A stretch of DNA of 64,000 nucleotides from contig JAGTXK010000110.1 in the NCBI GenBank assembly GCA_019096195.1, positions 1 through 64,000 of the forward strand, given 5' to 3'. The DNA is from Boletus sp. NGJ (lineage: Eukaryota > Basidiomycota > Agaricomycetes > Boletales > Boletaceae). The notes below the pieces were generated by a model that was given only the letters and a program-made list of their open reading frames with translations, did not search any database and had not been told where the DNA came from. The position numbers and the translations under genes are program-made. Shown here piece after piece: positions 22,010-34,151 of this stretch. The first letter of the stretch is position 1. Every line of letters starts with the position of its first letter.

Positions 22010-25000
22010 CTACCAGGCGTGATGATAGGGGCAGTATTCGATCTTGCAGAAGCACCAGTGTTGTTTGATATGTTTAGGGATGTCTAGGTCTGGATACTGC
22101 TTCTGAAGATGGGCTTGGGTGAGGGCAGCGGATACTCGAGTGAGTAGAATGAAGAGGGAGGTGTTGTCTTGGGGCATGGGTTCGTCTCAAAGACTGAACC
22201 GCTTTTTAAATTCCAAGAGGATTTTCTTGGCATTTCCAAGATTGGTCTCGGGTTCCCAAGTTTGTTCAGCTGCAGAGTATCCCTTCCAGTGCATCAGGTA
22301 CTGCCTTTTTCCCGGTTTTTCCCGATGGTTGATGATGCTATCCACTTCGTATTCCTCATTGGTTCTGACAAGTTCCGGTGGTGGTTGAGTGAAATTGGGG
22401 CCGTGTTCCGTTGTTTCCCGATACGGGGAAAGTAGGGATGCATGGAATACGTCGTGGATTTTCCACTGTTTTGGTAACTTGAGTCAGAACGCCACGGAGG
22501 ACACCACTTGAGTGATTTCAAATGGTCCAGTTCGTTTTGGTGAGAGTTTTCGGGAGGGGACTTGGAGTTTTAGGTTTTTGGCGTCCAGCCAAACCTTATC
22601 TCCGATTTTCCAGGGTTTGAAGCGAGAGTGAACTCTCTTCTTCATTCATAGTTGTGCCAGTTGGTGTGCCGCTTCTGCTTCCTTTCTTGATTCTTCTAGG
22701 GAAGTGAGTCTTTCTTCCAAGGCAGGTAAGAAGGTTTTTCCGATAGAAGGATATGCTCTGGGTTCATATCCAAGGATTAGCAAGAAGGGCGATTTTCCGG
22801 TGACTGAATGGGTTGCGGAGTTATGAGCAAACTCCGCCATTGGTAGTAGTTCCAACCACTTCTGTGGTTGGCCGTCGCAGAATATACGTAGGTAGGTTTC
22901 TAGTTCTTGGTTATATCGTTCCGTTTCGCCATCGGTTTGTGGATGGTAGGCTGTGGAAAGGGCGACATTGTAGTTCAGGAGTCTGGCCAATTCCTGAGCG
23001 AATGCTGATGTGAATTGCGGACCACGATCTGAAACCAATTTGTCATGTAAACCGTACCGTAGGAAGACCTTTTCGAAGAAAAGACAGGCTATACCAGCCG
23101 CGTCCACCGTTTTTGTGCAAGGGGCGAGAATTACCCCCTTACTAAGCCCATGGTCGACCACGACCATGACTGAATCGAAACCCCCCACTGGGGGTAGGTC
23201 GGTGATCAAATCCACTGATAAATTCTGGAAAGGGCGACGTCCTTGGAAGGCTAGGAGGGTGACCGGGGGAACCGTAGGGTGTGTCTGGACCTTATTACTC
23301 TGACAGATGGCGCAGCCGGCGACATATTTGCAAATGAATATGGTAAGTCCTGGCCACCAGTAGTCTTTGGCAAGGAGTTGAGTGGTGCGGAGGTGTCCGC
23401 CATGTCCACCCTTGAATGAGGAATGGACGGAGGAAACCAACTCCTGTCTTGCTGGGCTGGGGATGTACATTTGATTTTTGTAGTAGAGGTTGCCATTGTC
23501 AAAGGTTCAATCTTCCACATTGGACCGGGTGAAGAGAGGTTCTCCTTGTCCGACACATTTCAAGGCGGAGAGTACTAAGGGATCTTTCTGGGCGGATCCT
23601 CTGATCTTCTCGGCCAAGGCTAAGTCGATCATCCGTACTTGATGGTCGAATGCATTAGATGGGAGGAGTTGTACATCTTTGTTGTCCTTGGAAGTATCAA
23701 CTTCATCTCGTTGAGATAAACCATCTGCTGGGGCCATTTTTGTTCCTGGTAGGGCTTGGTAAACCATATCATAATCCTGGAGGAACAAAAGCCAGCGTGC
23801 TTGTCGTTGGGAAAGTTGTCGAGGTTCTTTGAAGAACATCAGGTTCTTGTGGTTGGTTAACACTGTTACGGGGTGGGGGGATCCAAGGAGGTATTGTCGC
23901 CATTCCTTCAGTCCACGTATGACAGCCAGTAGTTCCCTGTCATAGATGTCGTAGTTTCTCTCCACCGGAGAGAACGTCTCTGAGAGATAGCCACACGGTT
24001 GCATATCTCCGTTGTCATTGTTTTGCATGAGTACCGCTCCTGATGCCGTAAGCGAGGCGTCGGTCATGAGGGTGAAGGGCTTTGAAGTATCCGGGAAGGC
24101 GAGGACGGGTTTCTTAGTAAAAGCCGCTTGTAGGGTTCTGAACGATTTTTCCTGAAGTGGTCCCCAAGACCAAGTTGTCGTTTGCTTTGTGAGGTCCAGC
24201 AAAGGATGTGCTATGTTGGAAAAGGAGGGGATAAACTTCCTATAGAAGTTGCAGAATCCTATGAAAGACCATACGTCCTTCACGTTTACCGGAGGTTTCC
24301 ACTGTTTGATGGCATTGAGTTGAACGGGGTCCATCTGGACTCCGTCCTTTCCTATGATCATCCCAAGATATTCGACCTCTTCGGCTGAGAAGGTACATTT
24401 CTCCAATTTGAGGTACATTTCGTGTTGTCGGAAGCGTTCTAGGACCTTCCGTGTCCTGTCATCATGGGTTTCCTGATCTGAAGAATGAATCAACAGATTG
24501 TCCATGTATATCACCAACCATCCCTCCACGATGTAATCTCCAAAGAGATCGTCCATAAACGCTTGGAACGTTGCTGGGGAATTGCACATTCCAAAGAACA
24601 TGACATTTGGCTCGAATAGCCCAAATGGAGTGAGGAAAGCCGCCTTCCACCGATCTTCTGGTTTGATCAAGACATTGTTATAGCCCCATCATACGTCAAA
24701 TTTGGTAAAGATTGACGATCCCTTTAATTTGTCTAGGAGGTTGGAAATTAAGGGGAGGGGGTAGGCGTTCTTGATCGTGTGGCTGTTAAGGTATTGGTAG
24801 TCTTGGCAGGGGCGGAGTTTCCCATCCTTCTTCTGTACAAAGAAGAAGGGAGCAGCTTGGGGAGATTTTGATGGAGATATCTTCCCAGTTTTGAGGTGTT
24901 CGGCAATGAATTCCCTGGCATGCCTGTTGTTCCAGTGGGTTGAGAGGGTATGCCTTGGCTCGTTTCGGCACAAACGAGTCTTTTAACTCGATGGCGTGGT

Positions 25001-27255
25001 CGTATTGTCTGGAGGGAGGTAGTTTGGTGATCGTCTTCTCCGTGAAGACGTCTTCGTATTCCTTGAACGCGTTCGGTAACGCGCTCTTCTTCTTCTGCGC
25101 CTGTTGGGCGATCTCGGTGGACAGAGTGGTCCGTTTTGATGACAAACTCTGGCACATCCCCATGCGCGTTGAAGAAACCTGGCCCGTTGCAAGGGCGTCC
25201 AGTGGCGAAAGGTCTCGTAGAGTCCGTCTTGCACGTACTCCCTTTCGTCATGTTCCAGATACCTCAGTAGGTATCGCTGTTCGAGTGTTCCCGGTGGATC
25301 ACCTTGAGTCCACCGATAGGAAGACGGCACTATGGTTACCCGTCCTTCCGTCCAGTTGATGTCAGGGTTCACTGCCCTGAGCCATGGAAGTCCTAGAATG
25401 ACTTCATCCTTGCCGCAATTGAGGACATAGAGATCCCGCTGTTCTCGTATGCCTCCGTAATCCAACACGATGTTGGTCCTTTCCTTGATGGTCCCAGACT
25501 GGTTTTGGGTTCCATCGACGTTCCAAGCTCGGACCGGATTGTCCAGCTTCCATGTGGGTAACCCCATCTTCTCCACCGCGTGTCTTGAGATGAAGCATCC
25601 TGTTGCTCCACTGTCGATTAAGGGCTTGTGTTCCAACGATTTTGCCATCCTGCTTCCAGATCGAGAGAGGAATACGAATAGAATTACTCTTCGATCCGGA
25701 AATGAATACAGGTGCAATCGTGTAGGAAGAGGGTGACGTTGGTACATCTCTTCCACCTAAAAAGACGTTTGATCTATGGGAGAAGGGGGGATTTGCGTAG
25801 CAGGGTCCTAGGGCAAGAGAGTTGACGTTCTCTTCCCATTCCTGTGCGGCAGCTTCGTGTACTCGTTCCAAAACGAGTCCCTTGCTCACCCAGTCCCCGT
25901 GTCGTAGACTGTCTGCAGCGTTCTGAGAACTGTGTCTCGTCCGTTATTTCTGGCGACTTCTGCGAGATACTTGTCGAGGGGATCCTGTGGCGTTTCTTGG
26001 GTGACGACCACCCTGGTGTGCATTTCCTGTGGTTTCCTATATTCCTCTCTCCTAACTGGCCAATATCCCGGGTGGTTTCTGGTGCTGCACCCCAGTTTTG
26101 TTGCAGATGAAGCATCTTCGCTCTCTCATCTGCTTGGCCCTTTCGATAGGAGATAGTGTGATCCTGTCCACGTCCATCGTGTTTGGATCATGGTAGCTTC
26201 CTCGGCCTTTTTCAAAGGACACAAAGGGTCCTTTCTGTATTCCTTCAATCCGTTGCCACGCCCCGTGGATATTAGCAGCGACTTCGTAGACTTCTTCCAT
26301 TTTCTTGGCTTTTTGGAAGGTCTTGCTGTTAACCATCTGTCAGGCAATTCTTGGATCAATCCCCCTAAGGAAGAATTTGAGGATGGAACGGAATTCCTGT
26401 AGTTCCGAGCAAACCACTAGCAGTGAGAACTGGGAGATGAATTTGTCAAATCCCTTTGGGTCCTTGGTGTTTTGTTGGAGGGTCCCTAGTTCTGCCATTG
26501 CTAGGTTGCTGGTGTTATGGGGGGTGAAGGTGAGGGCGAAGGCTTTCTTGATTTCGTTATAGGTTTTGTCTGCAAGCGGCACGGTATCGTCGAGCAGCCT
26601 GGTCAGCCAGGCTTCTGCAAATGCTTTTCCTCTTCCCTTGGACATCTGGTTCAGCAGGATGAGCCTCTTGGCTTCCTTGGTGAACTTCTCTGTGCCTCCT
26701 AGATGGAAGTATCCTTCCATAGCCATGAGCCATCTTTTGGCATCGTGTGTCTCCCCTGAGAACTCCTCAGGCAGGGCAGCTTTAATTTCAATCATATTGT
26801 CTTTGTCGTCTGTGTCTTCTTCGGGCTGGGGATTTCCTGGATCAGGACTAGATCTTCCGCTTGGGAACAGTGGGTCGGGTGAGTCTACTTGGATAGGAAC
26901 CGGTTGGAACGCTGGCAGTGGGATAGGAGCGTCTAATGGGGTCACAGTTCGAGAGTGGAGACCACCTGGAAAATCTGGTCATCTGGGTTGTTCTGGAAAT
27001 GCGCGGGCGGGAGGGTCGTTGTAATGGGACGATGACCCTGGGATCCTTCTTGATGAAGACGTATCGGAGATAGGAGTAGAAGCCCGTGATGGTGTGGCTT
27101 CTTCTTCTCGATCTTCTCCTAGGAGATGGGAAAGGTCGATTCTGCGCAGTGCGTAGAGCCAGGGCCTATCCTCTGATAGGCGGTTTTAATTCCTTGGAAT
27201 GATGATGGGAGTTGCTAGACTGGATAGTCTTCAGCAATTTATAACCTAGATCTTT

Positions 27256-28259
27256 TGTTACGCCGGGTAACAATGTGACACGTTCCCATATAACCCCTGT
27301 TGGATTATAGGACTAGCAGGACTTGAGGGAATACTCAACCTCCAGAGGCCCAACGGTTTCCTCTGACTAGGGACCAACTGCTAGCTTTACATAGAGTCCT
27401 CTCATTACCTCTACGACCGATGGCAGAGTCTCAGATTTACCACGGAATCCCAATCCTATAAGAAGGGTGGGCAGACCAGTGCGCAGGCCAAGGAGCAGTA
27501 GCCTTCTGTCTGCTGATTCCTTGGGCTTACTGGGCCTAAGATCAGTGGCGGAGTCCCGATGTACGAGTGCTGGTGGCGGAGTCCCGGGCTTGCTGGGTCA
27601 GTGGCGGAGTCCTGACCGACAACAACCAACCTCTGTTGGTTGTTTGTGTTGCCAAAGCTTTAGAAGCTGGTAATGGCAGCAACGGCACACAAGTGCGAAG
27701 TGAAAAGAAGGATGATCATGAGCACGAGGGCGAGCACCTCCAGATCGCGGAAGAAGGCTTCTGAGGTGAAGTGGAACCTTTAGCAGGAGAAGCAGTAGAT
27801 TACACGGGAAGAAGTGTAGATCTAGGTTAGTGTTACATGAAGGGCCCGCATCCCTATTTATAGGCCCTACCCATCTAGGGCAGGCTTCATAATGAATATA
27901 GTAATGTTTAGTCGCAGACAAAAGATTACTATAAACGGATCAAAGCATGAGTCAAATGGGGAAAGTAGGAATACTGGGCTATGCGCGAGAGAGCATAGCC
28001 AAGGAGGCAATGTCTATGATCGGGTCAAAAGGAAGAGAGCATGTATCAGGTGAAATAGGAAGGCGGTGTCCATACCAAACGGGTAGGTTGCTAAAAGGGA
28101 AGTTATGAATAACTTCCTAGAAAGGTAGTCCCGGATGGGGCGATGCCTGGGTCGGTGTCGCGGGGGAATCCCTGGTCAGAGTTGAAGAATAGGTCGTCCC
28201 ATAGTCCTACAGGGGGAGAAGGAAGGGGAAAAGATGTACCCCCTTCGGTAACCATAACA
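27256..28259 (-). repeat. 5' LTR of Gypsy B
   Basis: 1,004 bp. Reads TGTTACGCCGGG...CCATAACA on the plus strand. It contains the full set of internal GGCGGAGTCC-type repeats. Confidence 0.92.
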
Positions 28260-29150
28260 TTACCCTCAGGCATATCATATAATGGTGGTGGATAGGCCTG
28301 AAGATGGCCGATGGTTCTATGTGAGAAAGACCTGACCAGTGCCATAAATAATCAGCTGTACTACATCCCAGAGGATCTTGTGTCTTTCAGTCCATGAGCT
28401 GAAAGGTAGTTCCCACTCATATCCAACTCCAAGCCACTAATTACACATCGCAGATAACCTTGAACATATGTCACAATGTCCAGATTTCTCTCACCCCTTC
28501 AACCTTCATACATGCCAGCTGGCATGGACAGTAAACCGCTTCTATGCACAATGCAAATGGTATTGGGACACTGTTGCAGAATGTTATGAATTCTACAACA
28601 TGCTCATTGTCACTTTCAATGCAAAGTGGCCAGTGAGGGGGGAAGTATTCCCTCACATCCCGCTTGATGTTCTGCTAGATGAGTTACAATGGCAGGCAGT
28701 GGTGAAGAAACAGATTGAACTACAAATGGTGAGTCTCCTCTGAGCCTCTGCATGTCTTGAACATAATTTACGATTATATCTTAGTACTTGCTCTACCTCC
28801 ACAGCTGAATCTCTTATGGCTGTTGCAACTTTGACATCAACTTTTTCAACTCAGATAATGTGATGGCCCAGGAATCAGTGGAAGTGTGAATTGATTGTAT
28901 ACCATACTTCTTGTCGAGTCATCCACTGTGTTCATGCCCTGGTGTAATAAAATCTGATTTTGATTACAAGACTAATCAGCGAGAATCACTTGTACACAAG
29001 AATGTAAGTAATAGCAGAAATCAGGAATATCAGACTCCGTTATCCCCATACCCTCATATCCTTAAAGTAGTGCCATCACACTTGCCAATACCCATATACC
29101 ACAATTGTATCCATTCATTTGCAAAGAGTTAGTCTTTGGAGTGATTATTA
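28260..29150 (+). other. KDZ segment right of Gypsy B, with a plus-strand coding remnant at 28,468-28,743
   Basis: An open frame of 91 codons (28,468-28,743) looks protein-like: FNLHTCQLAWTVNRFYAQ, then YEFYNMLIVTFNAKWP and VLLDELQWQAVVKKQIELQM. I do not recognise the family. It lies downstream of the transposase and on the opposite strand, and its upstream part is probably separated from it by insertions A and B. The rest of the interval shows only stop-rich sequence. Confidence 0.4.
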
Positions 29151-32100
29151 GCTTAATCAGACTATAAAGGTGAGCCACACACAGTAAGTGGGCATGCAGT
29201 CCAAGGGTGTAAATCTAGCACAAGCCTGGGGTGATTTGTCTTTGCAGTGTTCAATAGTCGTGTGATGAACATCATGATGTCCTGAAATTAAGTGACTTGG
29301 AGCACCTTCAAGCGAAATATGATAGAGAATATACCTCAATGTCTGTTCACCATGGTTTGCATTCAGCAAAACTATTAAAAAGGTACAGTTCTTGGAAGGA
29401 TAAGTTGGCAATATATAAATCCCAATGTCCCAGAGATGGTCAGAATATTGGAATGATCCATGTATTTTTTGTTCAAAAATGTGTGTGCTGAGTGACCCTC
29501 CAGAGATGGGCATTATTGTCATGATGAACATGCAGTAAGTCATATGTCAAAAATATAGCATAGGGATAATCTTTGAACATGTCAATGATTGCAAAGAGCA
29601 GTGTGATACAACCATTGATGCAGGATGTCGGAGTGGTGAGCATAGATATGTCTTTATGACTAAATCTAATTCTCCATAGTCCATACTTCACGAAATCCAA
29701 TTGGTTTGTCACAGAGTCTTGAGTTGATATGAGAGTGGGGACAGAAGTCAGATCTATGGTGATATTCTGTGCCATTCATGTCAGTGGCCACAACTGTGTG
29801 GGGCATTGGCAGGAATGGGGCTTACAGTTGGCATGTCCCACATAATTTCAACACTTATAACAGGTAATTTGTCAGCTCCGTCATTGATGGTGAATGGTTC
29901 TGCAGTGAACATGGGTAGTTCATTGGCCCTGTCATCATCAGCAAATGGATTCACCACCAATTGGGCCATCAATCTTGTCATCATCATTGTGTGACTGCTA
30001 CATTAGGAAATCAAGGAGAATGGTGTCCTCTGTGTTAAGAGTCACAGTGTTGTCTGCAATGCGTTCTTCAGAAGGGGCTTCTGCTGTTGTTGTATTGACT
30101 CAAAGGAGAGATGTCTCAGGAACACCATCAGATAATTGAATAGCCAATGTAACAGCTCTGTTGACATAAGCATCAAGCCAGGACTTTGACATCAATGAGC
30201 TTGACCATCAAGATGGCAGAGTCAGAAGCTGCTTATGGCAAAGTTGAAGAGCAAGGCAGAACATTTCGTCTATAGAAAAGTCATTAGTAGATCACCAATC
30301 AGCAATGTGCCACATACTTCCTGGGGTGTGAAGGGCAAGTTCAACCGTGGCTATCTCATTACAAAACCACCAACAAATGTTATCAACTTTCATACCTAAT
30401 TGGTGCTGTTCTTTGAAACACTGGTTGTGTTTGTGCATGGCCTGAATGCCTGCACGAACATCCTTGTCATCTAGTCAGCGTAGAATTTGTCCAATTGAAG
30501 GTGCAATCCAAATATCTTCCATCAGTGACTAATCATTTCAAAGGTCATTCAATTTGGTGGAGAGAGGACCAGGGAGCGGAATAGACCAGGATTGATTGTA
30601 CAGTTCCTTGAGCTACTTACAATAGTTATTAAACTTGTGGATCGCACTCATCAATGCAGGCTGGCACTTAGCAATTGCCTTTCACATTTGCTGGTGAAGC
30701 TTGGTGCCTGGAACAAATGAAAGAAGAACAGTGATTCAATGAAACTACTAACCAAGCACTTCCTGTGCCCCTCTGATAGCTTGATCCAGTTTGTCCCATT
30801 CAAAAAAACTACCTATTGCCTGTTTGCAAATATTGATTTTCAAGTCATGTGCCAAGAGGAGTGTCCAGACAAATTCCAAGGGAATATCCTTCAGCTCAGG
30901 AAATTTGTCGCTTACATTGAGGGATGAATAGAGTATGTTCACCTTGGTCATTAAGTGGTCATGTGTATGCTCCAAACTCCCTAAGGCTTCCTATGTTATT
31001 TTGGATATATCATACTTCTCAATCTCAGCCTTTGCAGACTGAATGGCATGGTCAGCAGTGTCAATGTTAGCTTGAAGCGCTAACACAGTGTCGAGTTCTT
31101 TCTTGAGGCGTGCAGGAGCATCTAAGATTTGATTTATATTTAGCATGTATTGATCTAGTCAGGGGACATATGAGCATGAACAGATAGTTGTGACTCTCTT
31201 TGGGAAGCCTATTCCCTTTGTGGTTCATTGATTGACACATCGCATTGTTCAATGCTTTCCTGAGCTACTTTGCCTTGTTCCTGTACCCCACAATGAAGGC
31301 AACACTTGATCCAATCACCAAGATCCATCCACATCTTGTTGCCAACTGCAGACGCTTGTTGATCAATTAGCCAAATGTGGCACTGATGCTTTGAGAGGCC
31401 AGTAAATATAATTGCAATCAAAATTAACAAAGGCTTACTGAGGAGGAGCACTCAATTTCAATGAGCTTGATCATGCATGACCACAACCATTCAGTACCCT
31501 CTTTGTCAGACAAGCCAAGACTGACAGATAGGCAGGGATTGAAGGCAAGTTGACATGCCCATTCATGACTGTAAGCATGCATAGCTGTGGTGGAGAAGCA
31601 AATGCGACCCAGAACATCCTCAGGAAGAATGTCATACTTATCAAATCATATTATATTACATGTTTAATGGAGTAGGTAAGTACCCACCAAAGAAAGTGTC
31701 CTGTCCAAATCGCAACCCATGTCATACAGGATTACTACAGTGGCACTAGGTGGCAGCAAGAAGAAAAGATATGCAATGAGAGCGAGGGCATACATTTGTT
31801 GTTCGCCAGGGGTGTCAATGTTGGCGAAGAACAACAGGATGTTGTGGTGGCAGATCAGTGCCATGAGCTCCATGTCATTGAAGCTTTCCATAGACATCTT
31901 CTGCTTCTTTCCATTCATGGCTTTGTAGGATGCTTCACATGAGTCTATGGCTTTGTTAGGAACAGCTGTTGCACGTCGAAGCAGGAGCAGTTTCTTCCAT
32001 TGTTGTGCAATATGGGAACCCATGGCATCGACATCTTTCTTAGGAAGGAGATGGACTGGTTCATAGAATGAAGGAGAATCACCAGCAGAGTGGTGATGGT

Positions 32101-33370
32101 AGTGATGGAAGTTGCCATCCATGGCCACATGGATGTCACCCCCATCAGTAATGTTCCTGCCAAATGTGGAACCACCAAAACAAGCCAGGCAGTGTTGGAC
32201 GAGGATTTGGGCACAACTACCAGCAATTAAGGGTGACTGATTGAAAACTATGCAGCCTGGAGTAGTGGCAGAAGAGGTAACATGTACAGGTGTCGTGAAT
32301 AATTGTTTCTGTGGTGTCACAAAGGTCATGGGTTGAAAGGTGCTGGGTACACTGGCTTCTGGAAGTTTCAACAACTTAATGCGATCTCAGCATGCTTGGA
32401 GTGAGTCTTCTATCTGATGCTCCACATCTATGTGGAGGATGTCATACCATTGCGTGGCAAATCCCAGACTATGCTAGAAAGGCTCCTGGATGGCCTCCCT
32501 CTGCAATGAAGTCAGATAGTAGCAGTAATCAGATTAACTTACATGTGCATCTTTATTTACCATCCAAAATCCTTGCTAAATGTAATGCATGTGTAATGCT
32601 GCTGCAAGCATGTTGATTGCATTACACGACCACTCAAACAGCACCTGATAAAATGCTAAGAGGTCAACGAAAACGGCCATATGAGGCTGGGAAGAAGGAG
32701 TAGGGCAAAGGCCAAAGTGCACTAGAATTTGGGGAGTCATCGAGCAATCACAGGCCACAACCTCAATGGTGATGAAATCTAAACCCAATTAGACATAATT
32801 AAGATGACATGATGGAAAACTTATGGTCAAAGAACAGACACATGATATGAGTAGGCTTGTGAGAACACTGGACATGATTGCAAAGAGAGATGGATTGGGA
32901 CAGGGGATGAAGGGGCTTGCCCAGCATTCAAGATGCGTAGTGCAAATATGGCTGAGTTAATGTCAGAATGAGACGCTTCCAGTTCTGACATAAGTGGTCT
33001 GCAGTGAGGTCTGGATGGATGTAGTGTGTAGAAGTTTGGTGATGGGGGAAATGATCAGGCTGAGCTATGTCTATGTCCATTTGAGGCTGAAGTTCTTTGA
33101 TTGGAACATTCTAAGGGGTGAAATCAAAGCCAGAGGGAATGTGGATGTCATTGTGGTTTTCACCTTGCTGGCAAGGTGCTTGAAGCTTTTCAAGCCAGGC
33201 AGCTAAGCGGCAACAGTGAGCAGATTGACCAGCAATCTTGATGAGCTTCTGAGTCTTGCTCTTGTCACAGGGTCATAGGGAACTCTGAAAATGTTTGCCG
33301 AGTCCCTTGGAAACCAACTGAGCATGACATGTTTGAGGGCCTCAGAGAGGCATGGATTTAGATGTGAGTT
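29151..33370 (-). pseudogene. KDZ transposase with CxC1 cysteine cluster and C-terminal Ulp1-like protease domain, degenerate
   Basis: The transposase of the DNA transposon, on the minus strand. (1) CxC1-type N-terminal cluster, about 33,100-32,590: PYLHYAS, C..V.CSHKPTHIMCLFFDH, then VACDCSMTPQILVHFGLCPT and QPHMAVFVDLLAFYQVLFEW. (2) KDZ core, about 32,250-31,210: CLACFGGSTFGRN, GGDIHVAMDGNFHHYHHHSA, FANIDTPGEQQMYALAL, VVILYDMGC (catalytic Asp), then after a short intron AMHAYSHEWACQL and KEGTEWLWS (catalytic Glu), then HIWLIDQQASAV and LGDWI. (3) Helical tail, about 30,975-30,300: LLLAHDLKINICKQAIGSFF. (4) Ulp1/C48-like region, about 29,775-29,160: LISTQDSVTN, TSCINGCITLLF, DIMMFITRLL. More than ten in-frame stops and frame changes lie between these blocks (for example in FDFTP*NVP and LHYAS*MLG), so the gene is dead although the core DDE-type residues survive. 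Confidence 0.88.
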
Positions 33371-33635
33371 GAAACAAAAAGTGAAAAAAGAAGGGAAAAA
33401 AGAAAATAAATAAGGGAGGACTGGCAAGCAGAAAATGGAGCGACAAGATATGGAAGTTCCATTGATCATCCATTGCTCATGCAATGACCAAAAGAGGCCA
33501 AGAGGATGTCGCACATCAAGTTTGTGTGATGACCTGAAGAGGTTGAGGGGATGTTGCACACTAGATTCGTGGCTCCAATGAGGCCCAAATGAGGTGCACT
33601 GCATATTCAACATAGCGAGGCACTCAAGATGCCCC

Positions 33636-33682
33636 ATCTAAGAGACATATTTTTACCTACAAAGAAAATTAGTCTCTAAGAC
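33636..33682. repeat. imperfect subterminal hairpin, right arm of KDZ
   Basis: ATCTAAGAGAC (33,636-33,646) pairs with GTCTCTAAGAC (33,672-33,682) with two mismatches. Read on the minus strand it aligns with the perfect left-arm hairpin at 5,537-5,583, including the preceding GGCA.CACTTT block. Confidence 0.65.
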
Positions 33683-33705
33683 CCCATAAAGTGTTGCCTG
33701 AGGTG

Positions 33706-33826
33706 GGATTAGGATTAGGATTAGGATTAGAATTAGAATTAGAATTAGAATTAGTAGAATTAATATTTGATTGAATTTGAAATTAGAATTGGCTTGAAAT
33801 TGCATTAGAATTAGAATGAGAATTAG
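33706..33826 (+). repeat. GGATTA/GAATTA hexamer array, right arm
   Basis: Three to four GGATTA copies pass into GAATTA copies and then into a looser AATTAGAATT-rich stretch. It is the counterpart of the left-arm array at 5,457-5,502. Confidence 0.75.
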
Positions 33827-33837
33827 AATTGCTAAGT

Positions 33838-34049
33838 CACTATGGAAGCACTATGTATACTATGGCATCACTATGACCACACTATGAGACACTATGGAAA
33901 TACTATGACCACTATGAAAGTACTATGAGAATACTATGAGACACTGAGAATACTATGACAGACTATGGCCACACTATGAACAGACTATGAGACACTGTCA
34001 TAGTACTATCAAACCACTATCCAGTTGGACCCTCACTATGAGCACTATG
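33838..34049 (-). repeat. CATAGT-type subterminal array, right arm (as CACTATG)
   Basis: About 210 bp of irregular CACTATGA/ACTATGG units, the inverted equivalent of 4,827-4,964. Confidence 0.8.
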
Positions 34050-34103
34050 TTACTGTCCAGTACTGGACAGCACTGGACAGTTAGTCCTGTTTTTACTGAT
34101 GAT
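34034..34103 (-). repeat. right terminal inverted repeat of KDZ, with an 18-bp palindrome
   Basis: CACTATGAGCACTATG (34,034-34,049) and, outermost, AGTCCTGTTTTTACTGATGAT (ending 34,103) mirror the left end. Between them is the perfect palindrome CTGTCCAGTACTGGACAG (34,053-34,070), followed by another CTGGACAG. The palindrome is absent from the left end. Confidence 0.65.
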
Positions 34104-34151
34104 GCTGCTCAAGGCCAAGCTTGGCTTGCACATATTCACTCTAATGGGTGG

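Larger units (their letters stand above)
19936..28259 (-). mobile_element. Ty3/Gypsy chromovirus B with extra 3' zinc-knuckle ORF, broken
   Basis: An 8.3-kb LTR-to-LTR element on the minus strand. From its 5' end: LTR (28,259-27,256), gag about 26,945-26,100 with a CCHC-like knuckle near 26,110 (CFICNK), aspartic protease about 25,690 (LIDSGATGCFIS), reverse transcriptase about 24,970-24,350, RNase H about 24,100-23,700, integrase about 23,470-22,640, chromodomain about 22,400-22,210 (YLMHWKGYSAAEQTWEPE), then an additional ORF region about 22,009-20,920, then the 3' LTR. A few breaks are present. LTRs are about 97-98% identical apart from one 28-bp length difference, making B the youngest full element here. 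The flanks (CCTCC left, TTACC right) do not match, so no target duplication is visible. Confidence 0.9.
4802..34103. mobile_element. KDZ (Kyakuja-Dileera-Zisupton) DNA transposon, composite, with cargo genes and nested Gypsy insertions
   Basis: The boundaries are inferred from matching inverted arms. Left, 4,802 onward: ATCATCAGTAAA..AGGA.T then CATAGTGCTCATAGTG. Right, reading inward on the minus strand from 34,103: the same 5' motif, then about 35 bp extra, then the identical 16-mer. Further in, both arms carry CATAGT arrays, GGATTA/ATTGGG-like hexamer arrays and a hairpin around GTCTTA.AGAC. The minus strand encodes a KDZ transposase (about 33.4-29.2 kb). Gypsy elements A and B account for about 15.7 kb, leaving roughly 13.5 kb of original element. 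Gene order inside: plus orphan, minus orphan, minus viroplasmin-like gene, plus fragment, transposase. I found no convincing 8-bp target duplication, so the exact ends could lie slightly further out. Several genes are broken, so the copy is probably immobile. Confidence 0.65.

Noticed and set aside
33706-33826. GGATTA arrays as internal telomere repeats
   Set aside because: The units are GGATTA/GAATTA (and ATTGGG on the left), not TTAGGG, and they are paired with the KDZ arms.
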